Shown here: piece by piece, positions 17,515 through 26,880 of the stretch
Numbering within the stretch: the first letter of the stretch is position 1
How the letters are laid out: the number at the start of each line of letters is the position of its first letter
The notes under the pieces: model-generated
The model's database searches: none
What the model was told of the DNA's origin: nothing
What the model saw: the letters and a program-made list of their open reading frames with translations, nothing else
Program-made: the position numbers and the translations under genes
Source: Hyphomicrobium sp. 12-62-95
GTDB lineage: Bacteria > Pseudomonadota > Alphaproteobacteria > Rhizobiales > Hyphomicrobiaceae
NCBI GenBank assembly: GCA_002279935.1
Contig: NCCZ01000012.1
Span: 62,001 to 126,000, forward strand
DNA: 64,000 bases
Direction of reading: 5' to 3'

Positions 17515-18777
17515 ATGACGACGCCCGACCAAAGCAACGACGAACCTTCCAACACGCCGGCCATCAGCAATGCCGCGCGCGCGTTTCTGAATGCGTGGCC
17601 GAACGTAGCCCTTCTTTTCGATCCCCAATCCGGCTCCCTGATCGCTGCCAATCTGGCCGGACAGGTGCTCTTTCCCCGTCTCCCCGCCACGCTAGACGGA
17701 GCCATGCCCGCGGTCCGCGCCCTGCGTGAAATCGCACGCACAGGTATCGGCGACGCTAAAGCCATTCCGCTCGTGTTCTGGACCGCGACGGGTTTGGAAG
17801 CGTTGGTGTGCGATGTGGACGCAATCGACGGCCAAGGCCCGCAGCGGCACCTTCTCGTGCGCGCGCACTCCGCAACGGCCCGGAACACGCCCCGTCCATC
17901 CGAACCGGCAGCGCCCCCACCCCGCAATGACGAGGCGACTCTGCGCGACATCGCCAGCAAAATTCGCGACGGCCAGAAGCGATTTATGGCCGTGGCACCA
18001 CCGTTTCCCGAAGAACCGCAAGCCCAGACGTCAAACACGTCCTCGGCCCAATTGGCACAGTCCCCCGATAACCCGACCGGAATTGATCTCGCCAAACTCG
18101 CGCACGAACTGAAAACCCCGCTGAGCGCCATCGCCGCCGCGTCGGAAATCATGAAGGAAGGCCGCTTCGGCCCCGTCGAAAATGAGCGCTACGCAGGTTA
18201 TATCGACGGCATCCACGCGAGCGCCCGCCACGCCCTCGACCTGATCGAACGCATGCTCGACCGCCGCAGCGAGCAACCTACGCAGCGCACACCTGCCTTG
18301 AAATTCGAAGTCATCGATCTGGATGAATTTGTCTCCGCCTGCGTGGCCACAATCCAACCACTGGCTTCCGCCAAGGGATTGACTCTGTCATCGGCGTCCG
18401 CGGCGACCAACGCCTCCGTCAAGGCCGACCGAACAGCGCTGAAACAGATCGTGCTCAATCTACTCACCAACGCCATCAAGTTCACGCCAGCAGGCGGAAC
18501 GATCACGGTAGCGACAGTCGGTAGCCGCCGTGGCGCTGCGGCATTCACGGTCGAAGACTCCGGTCCAGGGATGACCGCCGTCGCCATCGCGGATGCCCTG
18601 CGGCCGGTTCCAATGGATGTGCCCAATGCGCGTGATGGCGGCGGACTGGGATTGGGACTTCCCATGTCGCGTGCGCTCGCTGAAGCCAATGGGGCAGCCC
18701 TGTCCATTGATAGCGCACCCGGCCGCGGCACACGCGTGACGGTGTCGTTTCCCGGCGGTCCACTCGTCGCAATCTAA
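17515..18777 (+). CDS. Soluble PAS-like sensor histidine kinase
   Basis: A 420-residue kinase without membrane segments. An N-terminal PAS-like sensory region (~20-120) is followed by a low-complexity linker, then the H-box with phospho-acceptor His197 in LAHELKTPLSAI, the N-box NLLTNAIKF (Asn319), DSGPGM (G1) and GGLGLGLPMSRALAEANGA (G2). The last motif resembles the PleC/DivJ cell-cycle kinases, so it may feed a DivK- or CpdR-type receiver. That link is inference, and no response regulator is adjacent. The PAS assignment is weak. Confidence 0.85.
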   Translation: MTTPDQSNDEPSNTPAISNAARAFLNAWPNVALLFDPQSGSLIAANLAGQVLFPRLPATLDGAMPAVRALREIARTGIGDAKAIPLVFWTATGLEALVCDVDAIDGQGPQRHLLVRAHSATARNTPRPSEPAAPPPRNDEATLRDIASKIRDGQKRFMAVAPPFPEEPQAQTSNTSSAQLAQSPDNPTGIDLAKLAHELKTPLSAIAAASEIMKEGRFGPVENERYAGYIDGIHASARHALDLIERMLDRRSEQPTQRTPALKFEVIDLDEFVSACVATIQPLASAKGLTLSSASAATNASVKADRTALKQIVLNLLTNAIKFTPAGGTITVATVGSRRGAAAFTVEDSGPGMTAVAIADALRPVPMDVPNARDGGGLGLGLPMSRALAEANGAALSIDSAPGRGTRVTVSFPGGPLVAI

Positions 18778-18809
18778 GCAATCCGGCGCAACCAGCGAAC
18801 GGCCGCGAA

Positions 18810-18837
18810 TTGTTTGGAATTAGACCATTTCTAATAT
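18810..18837 (+). promoter_or_regulatory. Predicted promoter with embedded Irr-like iron box
   Basis: TTGTTT (18810-18815) and TAATAT (18832-18837) are spaced 16 bases apart. Between and over them lies ATTAGAC-CAT-TTCTAAT (18819-18835), which matches 11 of the 14 defined positions of the Irr/ICE consensus TTTAGAA-N3-TTCTAAA and contains a perfect 6-base inverted repeat. It precedes the iron binding-protein gene by ~130 bases. Overlap with the promoter core suggests direct iron-responsive control by Irr. Confidence 0.55.
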
Positions 18838-18968
18838 GATTTCGCACACGTCTATTCAATTGACCGGCCAACACACGACTGGTCTATTCAGCGCGCATGT
18901 GCGCCACCCGCACGTGCTCGCTGCAACCCGATCCCGGAACCTTGTCTTCCGGAAATTGGAGCTCTCAG

Positions 18969-20006
18969 ATGCGTCTCTCCATTTCGGCACGCGCCGCGCG
19001 CCGTGCCATCGCCGTTCTGGCCACAGCTGCAATCGCGTCCCCGGCTTTGGCCAACGACGTCAACGTCTATTCCTACCGCGAGCCCGACCTCATCAAGCCG
19101 CTGCTTGAGGATTTCACCAAATCAACGGGCATCAAGGTCAACTTCATTTACGCCAAAGACGGTCTGATCGAGCGCATGCAGGCGGAAGGCGCCAACAGCC
19201 CCGCCGATGTGTTGCTAACACCTGAATTCGGCCTGCTCACGCGCGCCAAGGAAGCGGGCGTCACCGCGCCCAATACGACAGCCGATCTCAGCACCGCGAT
19301 CCCGGCAACCCTGCGCGATCCAGACGGCCATTGGTTTGCCCTCACGCGCCGCGCGCGCGTCTTCTACGTGTCGAAGGATCGCGTCAAGGATACGGACCTG
19401 ACGTATGAAGATCTGGCCGACCCCAAGTGGAAGGGAAAGATCTGCACGCGCTCGGGCCAGCACACATACTCGGTGGCACTCATCGCCTCCATGATCGCCC
19501 ACAACGGCAAAGACAAAGCCGAAGCATGGCTCACAAGCCTCAAAGACAACCTGGCGCGCAAGCCGGCCGGCGGTGATCGTGAATCCGTACGCGACGTGCA
19601 AGCCGGTCTCTGCGACATCGCCATCGGCAACACCTACTACATGGCCGCCATGCAGAAGAACCCGGAGCAGAAAGCCTGGGCGGATGCCGTTCGCATCCTC
19701 TTCCCCAACGCGGGCGGACGCGGCACGCACGTCAATATCTCCGGCATGGCGCTCGCCGCCCACGCTCCCAACAAAGACAACGCCGCCAAATTGATGGCCT
19801 ACCTCGCCTCTCCCGCCGCGCAGAAAATTTACGCTGAAGGTAACAGCGAATATCCCGTCGTGGCCGGTGTGGAGGCCAGCGATCTCGTGAAAAGCTGGGG
19901 CGAATTGAAACCCGACAGTTTGCCATTGGCGGAAATCGCCCGTCTGCGCAAAGAGGCCTCCGAACTCGTCGATAAAGTGCAGTTCGATGCCGGCCCCGGT
20001 TCGTAA
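18969..20006 (+). CDS. Fe(3+) ABC transporter periplasmic binding protein (FutA/FbpA type)
   Basis: A 345-residue secreted binding protein with a clear signal peptide ending SPALA. The mature protein starts NDVNVYSYREP, and iron-ligand tyrosines are visible in YSYRE and GNTYYM, as in FutA/FbpA transferrin-like binders. LYVSK-, GKICTRSG- and HVNISG-type segments fit the family. ATG 18969 has GGAG seven bases upstream; longer starts would disrupt the signal. It is first in an operon with the Cys-rich protein and the permease. Confidence 0.92.
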   Translation: MRLSISARAARRAIAVLATAAIASPALANDVNVYSYREPDLIKPLLEDFTKSTGIKVNFIYAKDGLIERMQAEGANSPADVLLTPEFGLLTRAKEAGVTAPNTTADLSTAIPATLRDPDGHWFALTRRARVFYVSKDRVKDTDLTYEDLADPKWKGKICTRSGQHTYSVALIASMIAHNGKDKAEAWLTSLKDNLARKPAGGDRESVRDVQAGLCDIAIGNTYYMAAMQKNPEQKAWADAVRILFPNAGGRGTHVNISGMALAAHAPNKDNAAKLMAYLASPAAQKIYAEGNSEYPVVAGVEASDLVKSWGELKPDSLPLAEIARLRKEASELVDKVQFDAGPGS

Positions 20007-20037
20007 GCCCCCAGCTCCTCAGCGCAAGGACACCATC

Positions 20038-20553
20038 GTGGCATCCAGATTGCACCGCATCGATCCGCAGCTGAGCCCCGCACGGCCGGACTTCCGCGTG
20101 GCGCAAATGGTTGGCCGGTCATTCCGATGCGGCATGCTGGCCCGGCGCGAAGCGTCGGGCCTGTCGTGGTCGTTCGCCTGGCAAGAGATCGCAAGCGTCG
20201 CCGGACCCGCGCAAGCCGATCACCTCGTAACCGCGCTCGGGCAATTCGTGGAAAGTGTCGATCGCACCGCGGCGCGGCGGATCGAGGTGCTGCCGAAAGG
20301 CTGCCCGGGCCTCTGCCGCGACGAATGCCTCGCCGTTTCGATCATTGCCGCCTCGCAACTCGGCGCCTGCCCAGCTCTGAAGGCGTGCGTGTATGCATTG
20401 ATCGACTGCAACAACATCGAGACCTGCATCGCCACAGCCGGCACGTTCAGCGCCGCGCTGCATCAGGCAGGTCAATCGCTTCCGCCTGATGTTGTCTGCA
20501 ACGCGCTCGCATTGTTGCCCCCAGAACCAATCGGGTCGCGATACAATGCCTGA
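20038..20553 (+). CDS. Cysteine-rich protein of unknown function in the iron-transport operon
   Basis: A 171-residue soluble protein starting at GTG 20038 (AAGGA upstream). It has an N-terminal Cys in SFRCGML, then a tight cluster of cysteines at about residues 85-135 in KGCPGLCRDECL, LGACPALKACV and IDCNNIETC. That is enough to suggest a metal, iron-sulfur or haem-handling role. No signal peptide or membrane segment. The gene lies 31 bases after the binding protein and overlaps the permease by eight bases, so it is almost certainly co-expressed with iron import. I do not recognise the family. Confidence 0.65.
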   Translation: MASRLHRIDPQLSPARPDFRVAQMVGRSFRCGMLARREASGLSWSFAWQEIASVAGPAQADHLVTALGQFVESVDRTAARRIEVLPKGCPGLCRDECLAVSIIAASQLGACPALKACVYALIDCNNIETCIATAGTFSAALHQAGQSLPPDVVCNALALLPPEPIGSRYNA

Positions 20554-22297
20554 GGCTCTCCTCACGCCCGTGACTGCCGGCGGCATTCCGCAGCCGCCGG
20601 CGGACAAGCCCCCAAGGGGCTGGCGGCAGGCTCTGCAAAACTGGAACACCACAGGCCCCGATCAGCCGCTCTGGTCGGCGTTCGCTCTTGCGCTCGCCGC
20701 CCTGATGCTCCTCCCTGTGGCGAGCATCATTCTCCTCGCACTCTCATCGACCAACGCCGATTGGCCGCATCTGATCGCCAACGTTTTGCCGGTCACTACA
20801 CGCTCGACGCTTCTGCTCGTTGCCGGCACGGCCGCCATCACGCTCGTCATCGGCACCGCCACGGCGTGGCTCGTCACCATGTATCGCTTTCCCGGCCGCA
20901 CCCTTCTCGACCGGCTCCTCGTGCTTCCACTCGCGATCCCCACCTACATCGTCGCCTATTGCTACGTGGAACTCCTCGAATACGGAGGCCCGGTGCAAAG
21001 CGCGGTCCGATCTTTCGGCGGCTATGCCACCGCACGCGATTATTGGTTCCCCGATATCCGGTCCACCAGCGGCGCGATCCTGATCCTGTCTCTTGTGCTG
21101 TACCCCTATGTTTATCTGACCGCCCGGGCCAGCTTCGTGCAGCAGTCCATGTGCGTGTTGGAAGTCGCGCGCACGCTCGGACAATCGTCCATCGGCGCCT
21201 TCTGGCGTGTGGCACTGCCATTGGCGCGGCCGGCACTCGCCGCCGGCGCTGCCCTCGTCATGATGGAAACATTGAACGACCTCGGCGCGGTGCAATATCT
21301 GGGCGTAGAAACATTGTCCGTCAGCATCTACGTGACATGGCTGCAGCGCGCCAATCTTGCCGGTGCGACGCAAATCGCCCTGCTCGGACTAATCGCTGTC
21401 GCCATCGTTTTGATTGTCGAACGGCTGGCACGCGGCAACAGCAAATTCCACCACACCACCGGCCGCTACCGCGCCATTCCCTTCCAGGACATCGATGGTT
21501 GGCGCGGATACACAGCAGCGATTCTCTGCGCACTCCCCGTCGTTACTGGCTTTGTGATCCCAGTCGCAGTTCTCGGCCGCCACGCGCTAACCCATAGCGA
21601 GGATGCTTTTGCGAGCGGCTTTCTCACGGCTGCAACCAACAGTGTGGTGGTGGCCGCAGTGGTCGCGGCAGTAGCAGTCGTCATCGCCGTCGGGTTGGCT
21701 TACGCGGCGCGCATCGCCGGCCGCGGATCAGTACCAACTGCCATACGCCTGTCCGGCATGGGCTATGCGCTGCCGGGGACCGTTTTGGCGATTGGCGTGC
21801 TGATCCCGTTTGCAGCCTTCGACAACGCAATCGATGCCCTTGTGCGCCAGCATCTGGGCTGGAGCACGGGTCTCCTGCTCTCCGGCACGCTCTTCGCCCT
21901 CGTCTTTGCGCTGACGACGCGCTTCCTGACCGTTGCCCTCGGCAACATCGAAGCGGGATTGCAGAAGGTGTCTCCAAACCTCGACGCCGCGGCCCGCACC
22001 CTTGGCGAAACGCCGCTATCCGCCCTGCGCCGTGTGCACCTTCCCCTGCTCCTTCCGGCCATGGGCGCGGCGGGCCTGCTCGTCTTCGTCGATGCAATGA
22101 AGGAGTTGCCGGCAACACTGCTGCTGCGGCCCTTCAATTTCGATACGCTGGCCACGCACGTCTATGGCCTGACGGCGCTGGAACAGTTCGAGCGCGCCGC
22201 TTTGGGCGCGCTCGCGATTGTGTTGGCAGGCCTGGTGCCCGTCCTCCTGCTTCACCGCACGGTGGCAGGCAGCCGGCCCGGTTCAGGCAGCGGTTAA
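20546..22297 (+). CDS. Fe(3+) ABC transporter permease (FbpB/FutB type)
   Basis: A 583-residue fused permease with about twelve membrane segments in two homologous halves. Each half carries the EAA-type loop that docks the ATPase: EVARTLGQSSIGAFWRVALP around residue 230 and DAARTLGETPLSALRRVHLP around 515. This is the usual build of FbpB/FutB iron permeases. ATG 20546 overlaps the Cys-rich gene. No ABC ATPase gene follows within the window, so the energising subunit must be encoded elsewhere. Confidence 0.92.
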   Translation: MPEALLTPVTAGGIPQPPADKPPRGWRQALQNWNTTGPDQPLWSAFALALAALMLLPVASIILLALSSTNADWPHLIANVLPVTTRSTLLLVAGTAAITLVIGTATAWLVTMYRFPGRTLLDRLLVLPLAIPTYIVAYCYVELLEYGGPVQSAVRSFGGYATARDYWFPDIRSTSGAILILSLVLYPYVYLTARASFVQQSMCVLEVARTLGQSSIGAFWRVALPLARPALAAGAALVMMETLNDLGAVQYLGVETLSVSIYVTWLQRANLAGATQIALLGLIAVAIVLIVERLARGNSKFHHTTGRYRAIPFQDIDGWRGYTAAILCALPVVTGFVIPVAVLGRHALTHSEDAFASGFLTAATNSVVVAAVVAAVAVVIAVGLAYAARIAGRGSVPTAIRLSGMGYALPGTVLAIGVLIPFAAFDNAIDALVRQHLGWSTGLLLSGTLFALVFALTTRFLTVALGNIEAGLQKVSPNLDAAARTLGETPLSALRRVHLPLLLPAMGAAGLLVFVDAMKELPATLLLRPFNFDTLATHVYGLTALEQFERAALGALAIVLAGLVPVLLLHRTVAGSRPGSGSG

Positions 22298-22313
22298 CGC
22301 CGCCGCCGTTTCA

Positions 22314-22979
22314 TTACCAGGAGCGGCGCGGACCGGTGTCGATGTGGAACAGACCACCGCCGTAGTGCTTCACGCCACCGATCGAGCCATGGCTGCGCAG
22401 GTAAGCATAAACGGCCCCGACATTGCCGCGAACGCGGAAGTCCACCGCATTGCCCGTCAGATGGTGCGACTTAGGCGCACCGCCAACCTTGCGGTTATGC
22501 GACTTACCCCGGCAGGTCGAGCTGACCGTCACGGAACCGTAGTTCGCCGCCACCTGCGCCACGACCGAGCGCAGTGTGCCGTTGAGGCAACCAGCCGATG
22601 CCACCCAGCGAATGCCACCGCCGCCGGCCACGCTCTTCTTGGGCGCCGTGTCGATCATCGCGCCGGTATCGAGCGCGGCATACCGCTTCTTCTTACCGGC
22701 CGACGCCTGCTTTTTCGATTTTTTGCTATACGACGCGCCGTACGCCTTCAGGGCCTTCGACTTCGCCTTGGCCGCCTTGCTCCGCGAAGACTTCGGCCGG
22801 GCCACGTAGCCGCTGTCGCCATAACCCGCCCATGCGGACGGACCAGCCTTGCGCATTTCGCTTTCGCTCTGCCAGCCGGTCGGCTTGGCATCCGCCGTGG
22901 CCGTCATCGTAAACGACAGCGCGGCCATGGTGAGCACGGCAACCACGGCGCGGACGCAAACAATCGGATTGAGACGCAT
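22314..22979 (-). CDS. Exported M15/YcbK-like peptidase
   Basis: A 221-residue protein with a signal peptide (ends ATADA), a Lys/Ser/Ala-rich basic linker (~60-100) and a C-terminal peptidase M15A-like domain. STCRGKSHN, SHHLTGNAVDFR and LFHIDTG supply the His/Asp/His zinc ligands, as in YcbK. It probably trims peptidoglycan peptides in the periplasm. The basic linker could bind anionic wall polymers. It converges with the iron permease with only 16 bases between. Confidence 0.85.
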   Translation of the reverse strand: MRLNPIVCVRAVVAVLTMAALSFTMTATADAKPTGWQSESEMRKAGPSAWAGYGDSGYVARPKSSRSKAAKAKSKALKAYGASYSKKSKKQASAGKKKRYAALDTGAMIDTAPKKSVAGGGGIRWVASAGCLNGTLRSVVAQVAANYGSVTVSSTCRGKSHNRKVGGAPKSHHLTGNAVDFRVRGNVGAVYAYLRSHGSIGGVKHYGGGLFHIDTGPRRSW

Positions 22980-23334
22980 TACGAGAACTCCCCTCGACCA
23001 CGGCCCCCAACGGCCCTGTGGTTAACGACTGTTGATCGGTAATCAGTCGAGGCGTCCCTACACGCGGACGAAATCCATCCAGAGCATAATTTTATGAATT
23101 GGTTAATAAGAAGTATTGATGTGCGGCCTTTGATCGCAAATCAGCCACTTAGACTATAGATAGACTTGCCACTAAAGTATTTTGGCGCGGAATTGTGCTG
23201 GAGCCAGCCATCTCGCATGCAGTATCCAAATAATTGATCTGCAAAACGCAGCTTACCAAACAGGAAAGACTTGGCGGCGGCGATCTTGAACAGAATTGAC
23301 CAAGATGATCGCTACACGACAAGTTGTCGCAGCA
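22980..23334. other. AT-rich intergenic region
   Basis: About 355 bases between the M15 peptidase start and the end of glpD. The stretch 23080-23260 is clearly richer in A/T than its surroundings and probably contains the leftward promoter of the peptidase gene. No ORF with plausible composition, tRNA, terminator or repeat was recognised. Confidence 0.4.
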
Positions 23335-24823
23335 TCACGGTCGTTTTGAGGGCAGCAGCGCGCGAACTGCCGCCGTCACATCCTCTTCGCAGCCCGCCAA
23401 TGTCGCGTGCAATCCGGCCTTCGTCCGCCGCCACAGGATATCGTCCGCCGTCATCGCCCACTCATTGGCAACCAGATAGCCGACCTCGCGCGCGCTTAGG
23501 CCCCCGGGGAACAAAGGCCCCATATCCTCCAACCGCCGCGCATCCCCGATCACCTCGCGCGTGGCTGTGCCGTGCCGGCGGGCGAGCGCCAACATCATGG
23601 CTTCAGGCACCCATGCATAAAGCCGCGACAGCCCTTCCACATACAAATCGAAATCGCCGTTCGGAATGTCTCCGCCGGGCAAGGGTCGCGACGCGGTCCA
23701 CGCCGGACGCAGCCCCGGGAACAACGGCGCCAGCCGATCCATCACCGCCTCAGCGAGACGCCGGTACGTCGTCACCTTCCCACCGATGATCGACAGCATC
23801 GCCGTTCCCGCCCCCGCACCGCTGAGGTCCAGCGCATAGTCACGGCTCAATGCTGAAGGGTTCGACTGATCTTCGTCGGCCTGCAGCGGCCGCACGCCGG
23901 CAAACCGCCAGACGATATCGCCGCGCTCCAGCGGCCGGGCCAGAAAGCGGTTGGCCGCCGCAAGCAGATACGCCTCTTCCTCGGCGCTGCATGTGGCCAC
24001 CGCCGGCGAACCGCTGATCGCCACATCCGTCGTCCCGATCAAGGTAAACGCCGTCTCGAACGGCAGCACGAACACGACCCGCCCGTCGATGTTCTGAAAC
24101 AGAAAACCAGCCTCAGCCCCAGCAATTCGCGGCACCACGATATGGCTGCCCTTGACCAGCCGGAGTTGAACGGCGGCAGCCGCAGCATTGCCGCGCGCCA
24201 ACGCGGCAACGCGATCCGCCCACGGTCCCGCGGCATTGACCACCACGCGCGCCTGACACGTCTCCGTGCGCCCGCCCACATCGAGTGTCGCGGTCCACGC
24301 CTCGTCTCCCCGCGCCAGTGCTGTCACCCGCCAGCCGCGCGTTGAGCACCACAAGCCGCGCATCGTCCACCCAACAATCCCAATACGAAAAACCGCGCCG
24401 CAGATCCGACCGCAGCACGCCGCCCGCCGGATCAGCCGTCAGATCGATCGCACGTGATGCGGGAATACGCCGCCGCCGCGCCAGATGATCGTAAAGGAAC
24501 AGCCCCGCCTGCACCCGCAACCGCGACCGCAAACCATCCGCCTCCGGCAGCACGAACCGCAGCGGCCAGACGATATGCGGCGCCCGGTCCAGCATCACCT
24601 CGCGCTCGAGCAGCGCCTCGCGCACCAGCCGGAATTCAAAATGTTCCAGATACCGCAGGCCGCCATGAATGAGCTTCGAACTGGCCTGCGATGTCCCGCC
24701 AGCCAGATCGCCCTGTTCCACGAGACAAACCGAAAGCCCCCGTCCGGCCGCATCGGCCGCCACGCCAGCTCCGTTGATACCGCCGCCGATGACCAGCAAA
24801 TCGGTACGCGGGCCGCCCATCAC
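23335..24823 (-). pseudogene. glpD: Glycerol-3-phosphate dehydrogenase, frame-broken
   Basis: The N-terminal ~165 residues read in one frame from GTG 24823/ATG 24820: VIGGGINGAG FAD loop, QASSKLIHGGLRYLE, and SYWDCWVDDARLVVLNAR. The rest reads in another frame from about 24345 down to 23335: VVNAAGPWAD, LVKGSHIVVPR, TLIGTTDV, and IIGGKVTTYR. At the junction (~24325-24345) the frame changes and roughly ten residues normally present after LVVLNA are missing. So a small non-triplet deletion, not just one base, seems to have occurred. Both halves otherwise keep family motifs. The start is coupled to the symporter stop (TGATG). Confidence 0.82.
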
Positions 24824-26880
24824 GATCCCACAGCATCGGGGGACGATGCCGCCGATTGAGCGCGATCCATGCGCGTCCAGCCCCGATTGAGAAAACTGAC
24901 CAACAGTCCGAGCAACAAAGCGAACGGTACCGCGAGGACCGGTGCCGCCGCTGGCGCGATCCCAAACCAGTTGGCAAGCCCCGGACTCCAGAGGCTACCC
25001 GTCGTCCGCGCCGCCAGATCGGCATAGGCCGCGGCGCGCTCTTCCCCCTCGGCCGCAACCCATACCTCGCGCGCCTCTTCATACTCGGCATAAGCATCCG
25101 GACCCGCGCTCGAAAATCCAGCCCACGCCTCATAAAACGACACGCTGTAAAGCGCCGTCCCGGCCAGATAATAGGTCCCGAGCGTCAGGCCACCCAGCAC
25201 GGCCAAAACGAGACCCAGCGGCGTCGCGCGCGGCGCCCACATCGCCAGAAGCACGGCGGGCAGCAACCCGGCCGCCGCCACCGACAAACTGATGACCAAG
25301 ATGACGTCCGCCGTCACCGGTATCAGAGCAGCCCCCAGCGCGAATGCGACAGCAATCACCACAGCAATGGCCCGGATGAGTGCAACCTCCGCGACCCGGC
25401 GCGGCTCTCCTCCAAACAGAACCGATGTTCCATCGCGCACGATCATTGCCGAGATAGCCGCCACGAACGCCGCTATCAGAACCACAGCTCCGCCCATAAC
25501 GACCGCCGCCATCAGCGCTGAGAGAACGTCCGGCATCCCCGCCGCCCGCGGCAACGCCAGAAATAGAAACTGCGGATCGATCTCAATCGAAGCCAGATCC
25601 GGCTTCCCGCTCGTATTCCCGGCCGCAGCAGCAGCAGCCGTCACAACGGTATCGATATACGGCGTCCACCGCGCCTCAAGCGGCTGCGCGGGCGCTTCAT
25701 AAAAACGCCGCCCGAGATCCAACACGGCCGACTGTACCGCCAGATCAAGCCGCTGCCAGATCGCCTCCGCCCGCGCACCACGATCCGCCATCGTCGCACC
25801 GATCGCCTCGATCGACGTCGCTCCACGCGCAACGTCTCCCGCCACGCTCTCCACGAGTTGCAGCGAGGTCCCGTGCAGCAGCACGCCGCCCGCTTCTGAT
25901 GCCCGCCGCACCCATACCGGCAGATCGCCAAATGTTTGGCTCGCCGACACCGCACGATAGGTCTCCAACCGCGCCAGTGCGGCGATGGCCGGCACCGCCG
26001 TCAGCGCGATCACAACGAACGTCAGCGCCCATGCAATCCCACGCCGCGCCTGCCCAGCTGCAAACACGCCCGTCGCTTGCACCAGCGGCGGCAGCACCGC
26101 CACCGCGCCCATCAGGCACACCGTCAACAGCGCCCAGTTGAGCCGGTCCACCGTCAGGAATTCGCGCAGGAACGGCTTGAACACACCGAAGTCGACGGCG
26201 CCATTTTCAATGAGCGCAACCTCAGCCGGACCAATCTCAGCCACGGCCACCCCATAGGCGATCGGCACCACCGGATTGCCCAGAAGCGCCCAGCAAACCG
26301 CGGCCAGCACGGCGAGGAGAACAACACCCGCCAGACCCGCGACGAACCGGCTGCCCGCGAGCACCGACTTCAAACCGCCAGGAATAATCAACAGCACGGC
26401 CGCGCCCGCGATGGCCAACGCAGCCGTTCCAACCGTCACGCCGAACAACCGCGTCGCAAGCCCACTCGCTGCCGCCAGAACTCCGAAAAGAAGTCCCGCC
26501 GTCGCGGCGATGGCAACGAGAAGCACGAGCCCGCGCGCCAAACGCCCAAACCGAAATCCGATCAACCCCGGCACACTGGCCGCACCCATCCGCGCCAACG
26601 CCGGACCGATCAACACCGCGAGCAGCAACAGACCACCGCAGATCCCCACAAGTGCAATGAGCGCATCGAACCCATGCTGATGCACAAGCCCCGGCAACAG
26701 CACACTGGCGGCCAGCACAAAGAGCCCCGCGACAGCCAAGCCTCCTCCAACCGCACCCATCGCGCCGCCGCCGGCCGCATGCGCGCTGACATCTCCCGAT
26801 CGCGCCAGCAAAGCAACGACCACCAAGACGATCAGCACGCCTCCAGCCGCCAGCCCCATCGTCGGATCGCCGGTCAGCAT
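24820..26880 (-). CDS. Sodium:solute symporter, large subunit (VC_2705-like)
   Basis: A 686-residue carrier of the SSS family with ~13 hydrophobic segments. GLIGFRFGR and ALAIAGAAVLLIIPGGLKSVL correspond to early core helices, and SLSVAAAGLLPAVLLAMWAPRATPLG to the late signature. There is a long non-membrane insert (~320-430). Together with the small upstream protein it fits the two-subunit DUF4212/VC_2705 type, which probably takes up acetate or other small organic acids. It starts immediately after the DUF4212 stop and couples to glpD. Confidence 0.82.
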   Translation of the reverse strand: MLTGDPTMGLAAGGVLIVLVVVALLARSGDVSAHAAGGGAMGAVGGGLAVAGLFVLAASVLLPGLVHQHGFDALIALVGICGGLLLLAVLIGPALARMGAASVPGLIGFRFGRLARGLVLLVAIAATAGLLFGVLAAASGLATRLFGVTVGTAALAIAGAAVLLIIPGGLKSVLAGSRFVAGLAGVVLLAVLAAVCWALLGNPVVPIAYGVAVAEIGPAEVALIENGAVDFGVFKPFLREFLTVDRLNWALLTVCLMGAVAVLPPLVQATGVFAAGQARRGIAWALTFVVIALTAVPAIAALARLETYRAVSASQTFGDLPVWVRRASEAGGVLLHGTSLQLVESVAGDVARGATSIEAIGATMADRGARAEAIWQRLDLAVQSAVLDLGRRFYEAPAQPLEARWTPYIDTVVTAAAAAAGNTSGKPDLASIEIDPQFLFLALPRAAGMPDVLSALMAAVVMGGAVVLIAAFVAAISAMIVRDGTSVLFGGEPRRVAEVALIRAIAVVIAVAFALGAALIPVTADVILVISLSVAAAGLLPAVLLAMWAPRATPLGLVLAVLGGLTLGTYYLAGTALYSVSFYEAWAGFSSAGPDAYAEYEEAREVWVAAEGEERAAAYADLAARTTGSLWSPGLANWFGIAPAAAPVLAVPFALLLGLLVSFLNRGWTRMDRAQSAASSPDAVGS

